64,000 nt of DNA from Taibaiella sp. (GTDB taxonomy: Bacteria; Bacteroidota; Bacteroidia; Chitinophagales; Chitinophagaceae), in NCBI GenBank assembly GCA_021740995.1, contig JAIOYR010000007.1, positions 1-64,000 of the forward strand, written 5' to 3'. The stretch's first letter is position 1. Each line of letters begins with the position of its first letter. Below the pieces are notes generated by a model. The model searched no databases. It saw only the letters and a list, made by a program, of their open reading frames with translations, and was not told the DNA's origin. This document shows, piece after piece, positions 38,376 to 46,459 of the stretch. The translations under genes were made by a program, and so were the position numbers.

Positions 38376-39329
38376 ATGAAAAATTGCTTTTGCATAATAG
38401 TGCTGATGTTAATACTTAGTTCCTGCAGCAATAAAGAGGCCAGGGAAGAAAGAGCAAATGGCAGCTCGAAAGCTACTGCTCCCTTAAATCAGGTAGTAGG
38501 CGTAGGCAAAATAGAGCCGGAAAATGACATTATTGAATTGTCTTCGCCTGTAAATGGTATCGTCAGCAAAATACTCAAAAGGGAGAATGATACAGTAAGT
38601 GAAGGAACGGCGGTGCTCGAATTGGATCATGAGCTGGAGGATGGCAAAGTAAAACAGCTGGAAAGCGAAATAAACACGAGGTACAACGAGATTAAAGTTG
38701 ATGAAGCCGGTGTAGGAGAATTTGAAGCGAAATACAACAATGCTGTTCCCGAATTGCAACGATTGCAACGGTTATTGGCAAAGGGTGCAGAGACACAACA
38801 GGCAGTAGATAATGCCGCTGCCGGTTTACAATCTATGCAGTCCGTTATTAAGAAATTGTATGCGGGTATCGCCGTATCTAAAAGCCGATTGGAGCAGGCT
38901 AGGGCAGCGCTGCATGTGGCTAAAGTGGAACGCGGGCAAAAGATTATAAAGTCGCCTGTGAATGGGAAGATACTTGAGCTGAGTACGCAAATTGGCGGTT
39001 CTGTTGATACCCGTCAGGCATTTGCGCAGATTAGCTCTATGGGTAAGACTATTGCGGTTTGTGAGATCGATGAGCTCTATGCAGATAAAGTAATGGTAGG
39101 CCAGCGGGCGTTCATAAGAAATGTAGGTGCACAAGATACCTTATCGACGGGCACTGTTTATCTGGCACTCTCCTTTCTCAAAAAGAAGTCATTGTTTACA
39201 GATCAGTCGGGAGAAAAAGAAGACCGCAGAGTAAGGACAATTAAAATTATGCTAGATAAGCCCGATAGGTTGTTATTGAATGCACGCGTAGAGTGTGTTG
39301 TTGCTATTTCAGGTAATCTTAAAAATTGA
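38376..39329 (+). CDS. Periplasmic adaptor lipoprotein (HlyD/DevB-like)
   Basis: 317 residues. A lipoprotein signal with lipobox LSSC (residues 14-17) anchors it in a membrane. VGKIEPENDIIELSSPVNGIVSKIL starts the biotinyl-lipoyl-like domain, a long helical hairpin runs from about 85 to 185, and the second lipoyl half is IIKSPVNGKILELSTQIGG. The beta-barrel part follows with MVGQRAFIRN. It links the inner-membrane permease to the TolC-like channel. The stop is 4 bp before the permease ATG. Confidence 0.88.
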   Translation: MKNCFCIIVLMLILSSCSNKEAREERANGSSKATAPLNQVVGVGKIEPENDIIELSSPVNGIVSKILKRENDTVSEGTAVLELDHELEDGKVKQLESEINTRYNEIKVDEAGVGEFEAKYNNAVPELQRLQRLLAKGAETQQAVDNAAAGLQSMQSVIKKLYAGIAVSKSRLEQARAALHVAKVERGQKIIKSPVNGKILELSTQIGGSVDTRQAFAQISSMGKTIAVCEIDELYADKVMVGQRAFIRNVGAQDTLSTGTVYLALSFLKKKSLFTDQSGEKEDRRVRTIKIMLDKPDRLLLNARVECVVAISGNLKN

Positions 39330-39333
39330 GACA

Positions 39334-40461
39334 ATGTTAAAGATTGCATGGAAGTTCATCCGGTTCGATAAGGCAAAAAGCATTGGGGTAATTGTAGGTA
39401 TACTTATCAGTACATTTCTTATTGGTCAGCAATTGGGTGTGTTTTTCTTTCTGTCTGGTCTTATGGGGGCTTTAGCTACCGATGTAAAAGCAGATATATG
39501 GGTAGTAGATAGCAAAACGAATGACGTTAATCAACTGGGCAGGCTGGATGTGCGCAATCTGAGAGCCGTGCAGGGAATAGAAGGAGTAAAAGAGGCATTT
39601 CCACTGCTCATTTCAGGTGCCTCCTGCAATTATAAAAATGGCGCAAGTGGAAACGTAACATTAATTGGTGTTGATGCAAATCAGCTGTTTGCGGTGCTGA
39701 AGCCCGAGAAAATTATTGCAGGAGTTACTACTGATTTGCAATTGGATGGAGCTGTGAGCGGAGAGTATTTTGAGAAGAAAAATCTGGGTGGTGATGTTGC
39801 TATAGGTACAGATTTTGAGATCAACGGAAAGCGTGCTTTTTTCGCGCTGCAAACAAAAGGTTTTCGTGGATTTGGGAGCAGCTTTTGTGTTACTACCATT
39901 GAAAGAGCCAGATTTTATTCAAATCAGTCGGTAAATACGATAAGTGCTGTTTTAGTGAGTCTGCAGCCCGGTGCAAATGTGGATGATGTAGTCGCAGATA
40001 TAAACGGGCAGATTAAGGGCGTAAGGGCATGGCCATCGCAAAAGCTTGCAGCCTCATCTGTAAACAAAATACTTTCCAGCAGTGGTATTGCATTGAGCAC
40101 AGGTACATTGATCATTTTTGCACTGATTGCCGGTTTTTTTATCATCGGGTTAACCATGTATTCATCTGCTCTGGACAGGCTAAAGGATTACGGTACGCTT
40201 AAAGCCATAGGTGCAGGCAATGGGTACATAAGTCGCCTGATACTAACACAGGCACTTTTGTTTTCTATAGTAGGTTTTCTTGTGGGGCTGCTTTTGCTTG
40301 AAGGTTTCAGGCGTGGTGTGGCCAACTCTGGTTTGATCTTTACCTTCTCCCCACTCATGCTACTGGGTATGTTTGCTACGATAGGTCTGATATCGCTTAG
40401 TGGTGCATCCTTTGCGCTTAGCAGAATAAGAAGTGTAGAGCCTGCAGCAGTTTTCAGATGA
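39334..40461 (+). CDS. ABC exporter permease (DevC/MacB-like)
   Basis: 375 residues from the ATG at 39334 (MLKIAWKFIRF); the track start at 39295 would overlap the adaptor gene. One N-terminal helix (GVIVGILISTFLIGQQLGVFFF), a periplasmic domain of about 220 residues, and three C-terminal helices in an FtsX-like block (GTLIIFALIAGFFIIGLTMYSSAL, ILTQALLFSIVGFLVGLLL, LLGMFATIGLISLSG) match DevC. KDYGTLKAIGAGNGYI is the coupling-helix motif that contacts the ATPase. Confidence 0.88.
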   Translation: MLKIAWKFIRFDKAKSIGVIVGILISTFLIGQQLGVFFFLSGLMGALATDVKADIWVVDSKTNDVNQLGRLDVRNLRAVQGIEGVKEAFPLLISGASCNYKNGASGNVTLIGVDANQLFAVLKPEKIIAGVTTDLQLDGAVSGEYFEKKNLGGDVAIGTDFEINGKRAFFALQTKGFRGFGSSFCVTTIERARFYSNQSVNTISAVLVSLQPGANVDDVVADINGQIKGVRAWPSQKLAASSVNKILSSSGIALSTGTLIIFALIAGFFIIGLTMYSSALDRLKDYGTLKAIGAGNGYISRLILTQALLFSIVGFLVGLLLLEGFRRGVANSGLIFTFSPLMLLGMFATIGLISLSGASFALSRIRSVEPAAVFR

Positions 40462-40480
40462 TGTTTTTTAAAAAGCTTTT

Positions 40481-41860
40481 ATGAATATTGAATCTATTGC
40501 CAAAACTTTTGTTGAGAGATATGCTCGCCGGTGCTTTTCTATTGCACTGCTCATCGTGTCTGGCTCTGCTGTTGCACAAAAGCCATTGACATTGTCGCAA
40601 GCGATAAATAGTGGATTGGTAAACAGGAAGAACATACAGGCCGGAAAGTCAGACCAGCTCATCCGCAAGTTGCAAACAGATGCATTGTACCGGAAGTATT
40701 GGCCGCAGGTGAGTGCTGAATACACCTATTTATACAACCCTATTTTGCAGACATCCATTTTGCCAATTGGCGTATTTAATCCTGCTTATCCTGCCGATGC
40801 CACTAAGAGTATTCAGTTTGGTACAAAATGGTCGCAAACAGCAGGTCTGGCACTGAACCAACCTTTACTAGATGTCTCAATAAACCGGCAGATCAATGAG
40901 GCGAAATTGCAGGAGCGGATTGCAGCGGCGGCGCAGGCGCAGAGCGAGTATGAGATGGCCTATACTATTGCGCAGGTTTTTATCGATATCAATTTGCAGG
41001 AAGTAAGAGTAAAATCTGCAGCGGCAGATACTAACAGGACCTGGATCAGTTACCAATTGTTGCAGAACGTATTTGACCAGAAACGCTTACTGAAGTCGGA
41101 ACTAAATAAAGGGAAGATTAACCATAATAATGCGATACAGGATTATAGAAAAGCAGTGTCAAAATTGATTGAAGATAAGGTATACCTCCTTTTTTTAATT
41201 GGCAATAACAGCATTGAGCAGTCGGACATTACTATTGATTCCGGGTTTTTAAGTACGCTGAATTTTACAATCACTAACACTCAGCCGGCTTCTTCAAATA
41301 TTCCTGAATTGCAGCAATTGCAACTAAAAGGAGAAATGGCTGCTGTGCAAACTAAGGTCGAGAAAGCTAAGTACTTGCCCTCAGCCAGTGTGAAGGGATA
41401 TTTAGGTGCCAATCAATACACCAATACCTTTGACCCTACCGCTGCCAACACCTGGTTTGGCCTTAGCTACATAGGTCTCAATCTGAAATATCCGTTACTC
41501 TTTGGTGAGAATAAAAGTAAGAAAATACAACAACTGCAAATACAATCAAACCAATACAACCAGCAAAAAGAAGATAGAGCAGAGCAATACCATAAAGATG
41601 CCCTTATCGCTAAAATTAAAATGGAGCAGCTATTATCTGATCTCAAAATTCAGGAGGAAAACAGAGAATTGCTCAAAGAGTCAATCGGGATTTTTCAAGC
41701 CCGTGTTTCTGAAGGACAGGAAACGGTGTCTTCACTCAATACAGAGGAGAATGAATTGCAAAAACTGGAGGCTGGCTATCAGGCTAACAAACAACAGTAT
41801 TGGTTGTATTTTCTCGACTACTTGAAAGCTGCCGGCAAACTGGAACTGCTTTGGAAGTAA
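40481..41860 (+). CDS. TolC-family outer-membrane efflux protein
   Basis: 459 residues. The signal peptide lies at about 18-38 with cleavage near AVAQK, preceded by a longer than usual N-region. Two OEP halves follow: LTLSQAINSGLVNRKNIQ begins the first, and PELQQLQLKGEMAAVQTKVEKAKYLPSASVKG the second; both have the long helices and short barrel strands of TolC. It is the last gene of the exporter operon, 19 bp after the permease, and provides the outer-membrane channel. Confidence 0.9.
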   Translation: MNIESIAKTFVERYARRCFSIALLIVSGSAVAQKPLTLSQAINSGLVNRKNIQAGKSDQLIRKLQTDALYRKYWPQVSAEYTYLYNPILQTSILPIGVFNPAYPADATKSIQFGTKWSQTAGLALNQPLLDVSINRQINEAKLQERIAAAAQAQSEYEMAYTIAQVFIDINLQEVRVKSAAADTNRTWISYQLLQNVFDQKRLLKSELNKGKINHNNAIQDYRKAVSKLIEDKVYLLFLIGNNSIEQSDITIDSGFLSTLNFTITNTQPASSNIPELQQLQLKGEMAAVQTKVEKAKYLPSASVKGYLGANQYTNTFDPTAANTWFGLSYIGLNLKYPLLFGENKSKKIQQLQIQSNQYNQQKEDRAEQYHKDALIAKIKMEQLLSDLKIQEENRELLKESIGIFQARVSEGQETVSSLNTEENELQKLEAGYQANKQQYWLYFLDYLKAAGKLELLWK

Positions 41861-41940
41861 TTGAACAGATAAATGTGGTGCAGGTCTAATTACACTCTGT
41901 TCACAGTATCAATAGCTCAAGCCAAACCGGTAGCTAAGCC

Positions 41941-41967
41941 CGCCCTCCGGTTAGGTTCCGGAGGGCG
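41941..41967. terminator. GC-rich hairpin between convergent exporter operon and gltX
   Basis: CGCCCTCCGG-TTAGGTT-CCGGAGGGCG is a perfect 10-bp stem whose core equals that at 37435-37459. No T tract follows on either side, so termination is uncertain; it may be a repeat element. Confidence 0.5.
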
Positions 41968-41996
41968 GACGTCGAACACTTATTTATACATTTTAA

Positions 41997-43511
41997 TTAG
42001 CTACCGATTGCTCCCTTAATCCTCTTCACTGTCTCTTCCATGCCTATCAGCTTTGCTATTGCAAACACACCGGGGCCATATTTGCCACCTACCAGCATTA
42101 TACGGCAGGGCAGCATTACCTCTCCCTTCTTTATGCCAGCCTGAGCCACATGGTCGTTAAATGATGCTTCTATATCCTCTGCAGTCCAGGTGGCTAGCGT
42201 AGCAAGTGCATCTGCCCAGCCGGTAAAGAATGTTTGCTTTTGTTCATTCCATTTTTCGGTAATCACCGCCTTTTCAGTTATCTCAGGAGTGGCAAAGAAA
42301 AAGTGTCCCTGAGCCCAGAAGTCGGGTAGCAGGGTGCAACGGTCTTTTATGAGACCAACTACTTTTATCAACAACTCCTCATCTGGCGATACACCATTTG
42401 CTTCTATAAACGGCCGCGCAAGTTTTGCCAGTGTAGCATCATCTGTGTGTTGTATGTATTGGTGATTGAACCACTTAGCTTTTTCAAAGTCAAATTTCGC
42501 ACCGCCTTTATGCACACGCTCTATCGAGAATTTGCTCACCAGTTCTTCCAGCGAAAACAACTCCTGTCCTGTGCCGTCATTCCAGCCCAGCATAGCCAGC
42601 ATGTTTACAAATGCCTGTGGCATAAAACCCATCTCACGAAATCCCTTTGTAACTTCATTTGTTTTGGGGTCTGTCCAGTTCATCGCAAATACCGGGAAAC
42701 CCAGACGGTCGCCATCGCGCTTGCTCAGCTTGCCATTGCCGTCGGGTTTTAGTATCAGCGGCAGGTGCGCCCACAGTGGCATTTTCTCTTTCCACCCCAG
42801 GTACTCCCATAGCAATACATGCACGGGTGCACTGGGTAGCCATTCTTCTCCACGGAAGGCGTGTGTTATCTGCATCAGATAGTCGTCTACCACCACCGCA
42901 AGGTGATAGGTAGGCATGCCATCGGCTTTCAGCAGTACCTTATCATCTACCAGCGAGCTGTCAAACGACACCTCACCTCTTATCATGTCTGTAAGGGTAA
43001 TGGTAGTATGCTCCGGCATTTTTATCCTTATCACGTATGGAGTGCCGTTGGCTATGAGTTGTTCTGTTTCGGCGGCAGTTAGCGTCAGCGAGTTGCGCAT
43101 TACCAGCCGGGTTACACTATCATATTGGGCATGCGAATGTTCATCTTTGCGGTGTTCCTTGCGCATCTGCTCTATTTCTTCCGGCGTGTCGAAGGCGTAA
43201 TATGCTTTACCTGCCGCTACCAGTTGCTGTGCATATTGCAGATACATACTTTTGCGCTCGCTCTGCCGGTAGGGTACAAAGGGCCCGCCCTTCACAGGGC
43301 TCTCGTCGGGTTGCAGCCCGCACCATGCCAGGCAGTCCATTATATATTGTTCAGCACCTGCCACATACCGGCTCTGGTCGGTATCCTCTATACGTAGTAC
43401 AAAATCGCCACCATTTGCACGTGCAAATAAATAATTGTATAATACAGTGCGTACACCGCCCAGATGCAGACCACCGGTGGGGCTGGGTGCAAATCTTACC
43501 CTTACTTTCAT
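41997..43511 (-). CDS. gltX: Glutamyl-tRNA synthetase
   Basis: 504 residues. FAPSPTGGLHLGG contains the HIGH-type motif near the N-terminus and KLSKRDGDRLG is the KMSKS-type loop. The C-terminal anticodon-binding helices end with GPGVFAIAKLIGMEETVKRI. It charges tRNA-Glu with glutamate. The ATG at 43511 is preceded on the minus strand by TACTTTTG ending 4 nt upstream. Confidence 0.96.
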   Translation of the reverse strand: MKVRVRFAPSPTGGLHLGGVRTVLYNYLFARANGGDFVLRIEDTDQSRYVAGAEQYIMDCLAWCGLQPDESPVKGGPFVPYRQSERKSMYLQYAQQLVAAGKAYYAFDTPEEIEQMRKEHRKDEHSHAQYDSVTRLVMRNSLTLTAAETEQLIANGTPYVIRIKMPEHTTITLTDMIRGEVSFDSSLVDDKVLLKADGMPTYHLAVVVDDYLMQITHAFRGEEWLPSAPVHVLLWEYLGWKEKMPLWAHLPLILKPDGNGKLSKRDGDRLGFPVFAMNWTDPKTNEVTKGFREMGFMPQAFVNMLAMLGWNDGTGQELFSLEELVSKFSIERVHKGGAKFDFEKAKWFNHQYIQHTDDATLAKLARPFIEANGVSPDEELLIKVVGLIKDRCTLLPDFWAQGHFFFATPEITEKAVITEKWNEQKQTFFTGWADALATLATWTAEDIEASFNDHVAQAGIKKGEVMLPCRIMLVGGKYGPGVFAIAKLIGMEETVKRIKGAIGS

Positions 43512-43515
43512 ACCT

Positions 43516-43523
43516 CAAAAGTA
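43516..43523 (-). promoter_or_regulatory. -7 box (TACTTTTG) before gltX; leaderless start
   Basis: On the minus strand a perfect TAnnTTTG ends 4 nt before the gltX ATG. Confidence 0.55.
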
Positions 43524-43665
43524 ATGGGAAATCGGGTAATTGGCATGTTTGCGTGATTTACTATACAGTCTACTCCATACTTCGGCATTTGAGTGCACTT
43601 AAATATTAAATAACACTGCAATGTATTTTAACCTAATAAATCGTTCAAAAACCCAAATATTTACT

Positions 43666-43673
43666 TATCTTTG
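43666..43673 (+). promoter_or_regulatory. -7 box (TATCTTTG) for the tRNA-Trp-secE-nusG transcript
   Basis: A perfect TAnnTTTG about 84 nt before the tRNA. The -33 region has only GTTC at a suitable distance. A stable hairpin starts about 10 nt after the box. Confidence 0.6.
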
Positions 43674-43683
43674 CACCATGTTC

Positions 43684-43715
43684 AAAAAGTCAAAAGGATT
43701 TTCTTTTGACTTTTT
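43684..43715 (+). other. 5'-leader hairpin upstream of tRNA-Trp
   Basis: AAAAAGTCAAAAG pairs perfectly over 13 bp with CTTTTGACTTTTT around loop GATTTT, then CGTTTTT. It sits at the very start of the predicted transcript and is followed by Us, so it could act as an early terminator, an RNA-stability element or a processing signal. Confidence 0.55.
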
Positions 43716-43756
43716 CGTTTTTACCAGCCGTAGTTTTAATACGAAGGAGGGTACTT

Positions 43757-43827
43757 ACGGGCATAGTTCAATGGTAGAATAGAGGTCTCCAAAACCTTCG
43801 ATCGTGGTTCGAATCCGCGTGCCCGTG
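43757..43827 (+). tRNA. trnW: tRNA-Trp (CCA)
   Basis: 71 nt fold into a full cloverleaf: acceptor ACGGGCA/TGCCCGT, D-stem GTTC/GAAT, anticodon stem GAGGT/ACCTT with loop CTCCAAA (anticodon CCA), and T-stem CGTGG/CCGCG with loop TTCGAAT. The discriminator is G and the 3' CCA is not encoded. Placement before secE and nusG is the usual one. Confidence 0.95.
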
Positions 43828-43831
43828 CTGT

Positions 43832-43916
43832 CTTTTGGTTTACAGGCCAAAAGGTTAAAGGGTTAAATAGTTAGCAGGTACTGCCCGTTAGCTTTTAGCC
43901 GTCCCTTTAACCTTTT
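43832..43916 (+). other. Mutually exclusive hairpins between tRNA-Trp and secE
   Basis: Hairpin 1 pairs CTTTTGG with CCAAAAG (43832-43853). Hairpin 2 pairs AAAAGGTTAAAGGG (43849-43862) with CCCTTTAACCTTTT (43903-43916) and is followed by U-rich sequence. They share 43849-43853 and cannot form together, the layout of an attenuator or of a processing switch. Confidence 0.4.
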
Positions 43917-43956
43917 CACCTGTTTACTTTTTTAATCGTTTTTTAACTTAATTAAA

Positions 43957-44154
43957 ATGAGCAAAGTAGGAAATTACGTTCAGGAAGCATACGACGAGTT
44001 GCTCCATAAAGTAACCTGGCCATCGTGGGAAGAGTTGCAACAGACTACCATCATTGTGCTGGTTTCTCTGGCAATCGTTACTACAGTTATCTTTGGTCTG
44101 GATCTCATGTCAGAAAACGTGCTGAAATTTATTTATAATATCTTAGGCAGTTAA
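43957..44154 (+). CDS. secE: Preprotein translocase subunit SecE
   Basis: 65 residues with the family start YVQEAYDELLHKVTWPSWEELQ, an amphipathic helix, then one transmembrane helix (TIIVLVSLAIVTTVIFGL). It clamps SecY in the inner-membrane translocon. It ends 2 bp before nusG. Confidence 0.93.
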   Translation: MSKVGNYVQEAYDELLHKVTWPSWEELQQTTIIVLVSLAIVTTVIFGLDLMSENVLKFIYNILGS

Positions 44155-44156
44155 CA

Positions 44157-44750
44157 ATGGAAGAAATCAACGAAGAAATAACCGTAACTCCGGATGCCAA
44201 GCCGGCTCCCGAAACCAAGTGGTACGTTTTGCGCGTAGTAAGTGGTAAGGAAAGGAAGGTAAAAGAATACCTGGATAAAGAAGTAAAAATCAACAACTGG
44301 ACAAACTCCGTTGTGCAGATACTTTGTCCTATCGAAAAGGTATTCAAGGTACTTAACGGTAAAAAAGTGCTTCGCGAGAAGACGCTTTTCCCGGGTTACA
44401 TCCTGCTGGAAGCCAACGATGGTAAACTTACCGATGACATCATTCATTCTATCAAGAATGTAACCAGCGTTATACACTTTCTGGGCAAAGAACATCCTAC
44501 AGCTCTCCGCAAGGCAGAGGTCAATAAGATGTTTGGCAAGATGGATGAAGTTAGCGATCAGGGCATCAGCTACGCAGACCCTTATATAATAGGCGAAACT
44601 GTGAAGATAGTAGATGGTCCATTCAATGACTTCAACGGTACTGTAGAAGAAATAAATCAGGAAAAGAAGAAACTGAAAGTAGTAGTAAAGATATTTGGTC
44701 GTGCTACACCTGTAGAACTCAACTATATGCAGGTAGAGAAAATTGCTTAA
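44157..44750 (+). CDS. nusG: Transcription termination/antitermination factor NusG
   Basis: 197 residues: NGN domain (KWYVLRVVSGKERKVKEYL, then FPGYILLEA) and C-terminal KOW domain (GETVKIVDGPFNDFNGTVEEI). It binds RNA polymerase and couples it to the ribosome or Rho. A strong terminator follows directly, and the ribosomal-protein genes rplKAJL that commonly follow nusG are not present here. Confidence 0.95.
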   Translation: MEEINEEITVTPDAKPAPETKWYVLRVVSGKERKVKEYLDKEVKINNWTNSVVQILCPIEKVFKVLNGKKVLREKTLFPGYILLEANDGKLTDDIIHSIKNVTSVIHFLGKEHPTALRKAEVNKMFGKMDEVSDQGISYADPYIIGETVKIVDGPFNDFNGTVEEINQEKKKLKVVVKIFGRATPVELNYMQVEKIA

Positions 44751-44778
44751 TCAGCCTTTACAACAATAAACATTACAG

Positions 44779-44813
44779 AAACCGTACTCACTATTGGGTA
44801 CGGTTTTTTTTTT
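44779..44813 (+). terminator. Intrinsic terminator after nusG
   Basis: AAACCGTAC and GTACGGTTT form a 9-bp stem around a 10-nt loop, followed by ten Ts. Confidence 0.9.
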
Positions 44814-44962
44814 GTATGACTGCGGCAGGCAGTCCCCCTTTTACCGCCCGGATCCAAAAACCAGAGTGATCGTAACCTTGCTTTCTCCATGCGCCCCGTG
44901 CCTGAGATAGTGGTTATGTCGTCATCGTTTATTACCTTGATGGAAATTAGTTTCACGGTTGT

Positions 44963-46429
44963 ATGTATGCCCGTTTCTACAATTTTTTTTACATAGACGT
45001 ACGGAGCCTTAATCTGTTCCGGTTGCTCCTGAGTTTAGTTGTTATCATAGACCTGCTCACCCGCTTCTCTGACCTCACAGCCCACTATTCTGAGGATGGT
45101 GTTCTTCCGCTATCTCTTCTGTTCAGCCACTATTGGAACCCCTGGTATTGGTCGATTGTAACGGTGAGCGGAAATATAGTTTTCACCTGCATATTTTTTA
45201 TAGTAACAATTACTGCAGCATTATTACTATTTGCAGGATACCGGCCTAGGATAATGACAGTAATATGCTGGGTAGGTATGTTGTCTATCCAAAACAGGAA
45301 CCCGGTATTATACCAGGGTGGTGATGATCTGCTGCGTATGCTATTGTTCTGGTCAGTTTTTTTGCCGTTAAACACAGATATAACTGAGAAGACACCAAAA
45401 AAAATAAATACAGTTGCCACAATGGCCATTATGAGCCAAGCGTTATTTGGCATGTTCTTCTCGGGACTGTTTAAGGGCAGTGAAGAGTGGTGGAAGGAGG
45501 GTTCTGCCATCTACTATGCTTTGAGCCTCGACCAGCTTGCCCGCCCAGCCGGCCTGTGGCTGTCCCGACAGTATTCACTGACTGTGGTACTCACCCGGTT
45601 CGTTTACATAGTTGAAATTTCGCTGTTCCCGCTGTTCCTGATGCCATTCTGGAGAGAAGGCATGAGAACAATAATTGCTGCTGCAATAGCCTGTCTTTTT
45701 ACCGGGATCATGCTGTGTATGATGATTGGTATATTCCCATTGTGTTACCTGGCTACCGTAGCACTATTCTTACCTCACTCCCTCTGGGAGCAGATCAGTA
45801 AGTCGGGTATTAATGCAAAGATGGTCACAGCGCTGCAATGGTGCCAGCGATGGCTTATTTACGAAAAACGCTGTCGTACTTTCTCAATGCACTGGGTGAG
45901 CCAGTCGGTTCTGGGTTTTACATTCACTCTTATATTACTGTGGAACATAGCATCCCTGCCGGTTTCTCCTATCTACTTTCCCTTTGGATTAGACCCGGTC
46001 ATGTATACGCTTCGATTAAATCAGAGCTGGGGGATGTTTGCTCCTACCGTAATGAAGCAAGACGGCTGGCTGGTGTGCGCTGCAACCTTAAATGATAATA
46101 CAACGGCAGACCTGAATGCACCAGACTTGAAACTCTCCTTCGATAAGCCTGCAAACGTATTGGCCCGTTATAAGAATGACCGTTGGAGAAAGTATACCGA
46201 ACAGTTATTTATAGGTAGCAACATTGCCATGCGTCCGCATTTAGCCAGCTATCTGATAAAAAATTGGAATCGCAACCAGCACAACGATGATAAAAAAGTA
46301 AAGGACCTATCCATTATTTACATGCTCGAGCCCTCTGTGCCCTTTAATTCAAAGTCATCCGTTACTAAAGTCACCTTGTTTGAAACAGGAAGGGTAGCGG
46401 GAAAAAAAATTACCCCTCGAAAGGGGTAA
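44963..46429 (+). CDS. HTTM-domain membrane protein
   Basis: 488 residues with about eight hydrophobic segments. The start FYIDVRSLNLFRLLLSLVVI, then HYSEDGVLPL and YQGGDDLLRMLLFWSVFLPL, match the HTTM domain related to vitamin-K-dependent gamma-carboxylase. A C-terminal soluble part contains NQSWGMFAPTVMKQDGW, also typical. Bacterial members often lack the carboxylase residues and their role is unknown. Confidence 0.82.
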   Translation: MYARFYNFFYIDVRSLNLFRLLLSLVVIIDLLTRFSDLTAHYSEDGVLPLSLLFSHYWNPWYWSIVTVSGNIVFTCIFFIVTITAALLLFAGYRPRIMTVICWVGMLSIQNRNPVLYQGGDDLLRMLLFWSVFLPLNTDITEKTPKKINTVATMAIMSQALFGMFFSGLFKGSEEWWKEGSAIYYALSLDQLARPAGLWLSRQYSLTVVLTRFVYIVEISLFPLFLMPFWREGMRTIIAAAIACLFTGIMLCMMIGIFPLCYLATVALFLPHSLWEQISKSGINAKMVTALQWCQRWLIYEKRCRTFSMHWVSQSVLGFTFTLILLWNIASLPVSPIYFPFGLDPVMYTLRLNQSWGMFAPTVMKQDGWLVCAATLNDNTTADLNAPDLKLSFDKPANVLARYKNDRWRKYTEQLFIGSNIAMRPHLASYLIKNWNRNQHNDDKKVKDLSIIYMLEPSVPFNSKSSVTKVTLFETGRVAGKKITPRKG

Positions 46430-46459
46430 AGGAACATCTCGTAAAATAAATAAGACACA

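Noticed and set aside
43678-43782. Leader peptide ORF for tryptophan attenuation before tRNA-Trp
   Set aside because: The frame (MFKKSKGFSFDFF) contains no tryptophan codon and runs into the tRNA, so it does not fit a Trp-sensing leader.
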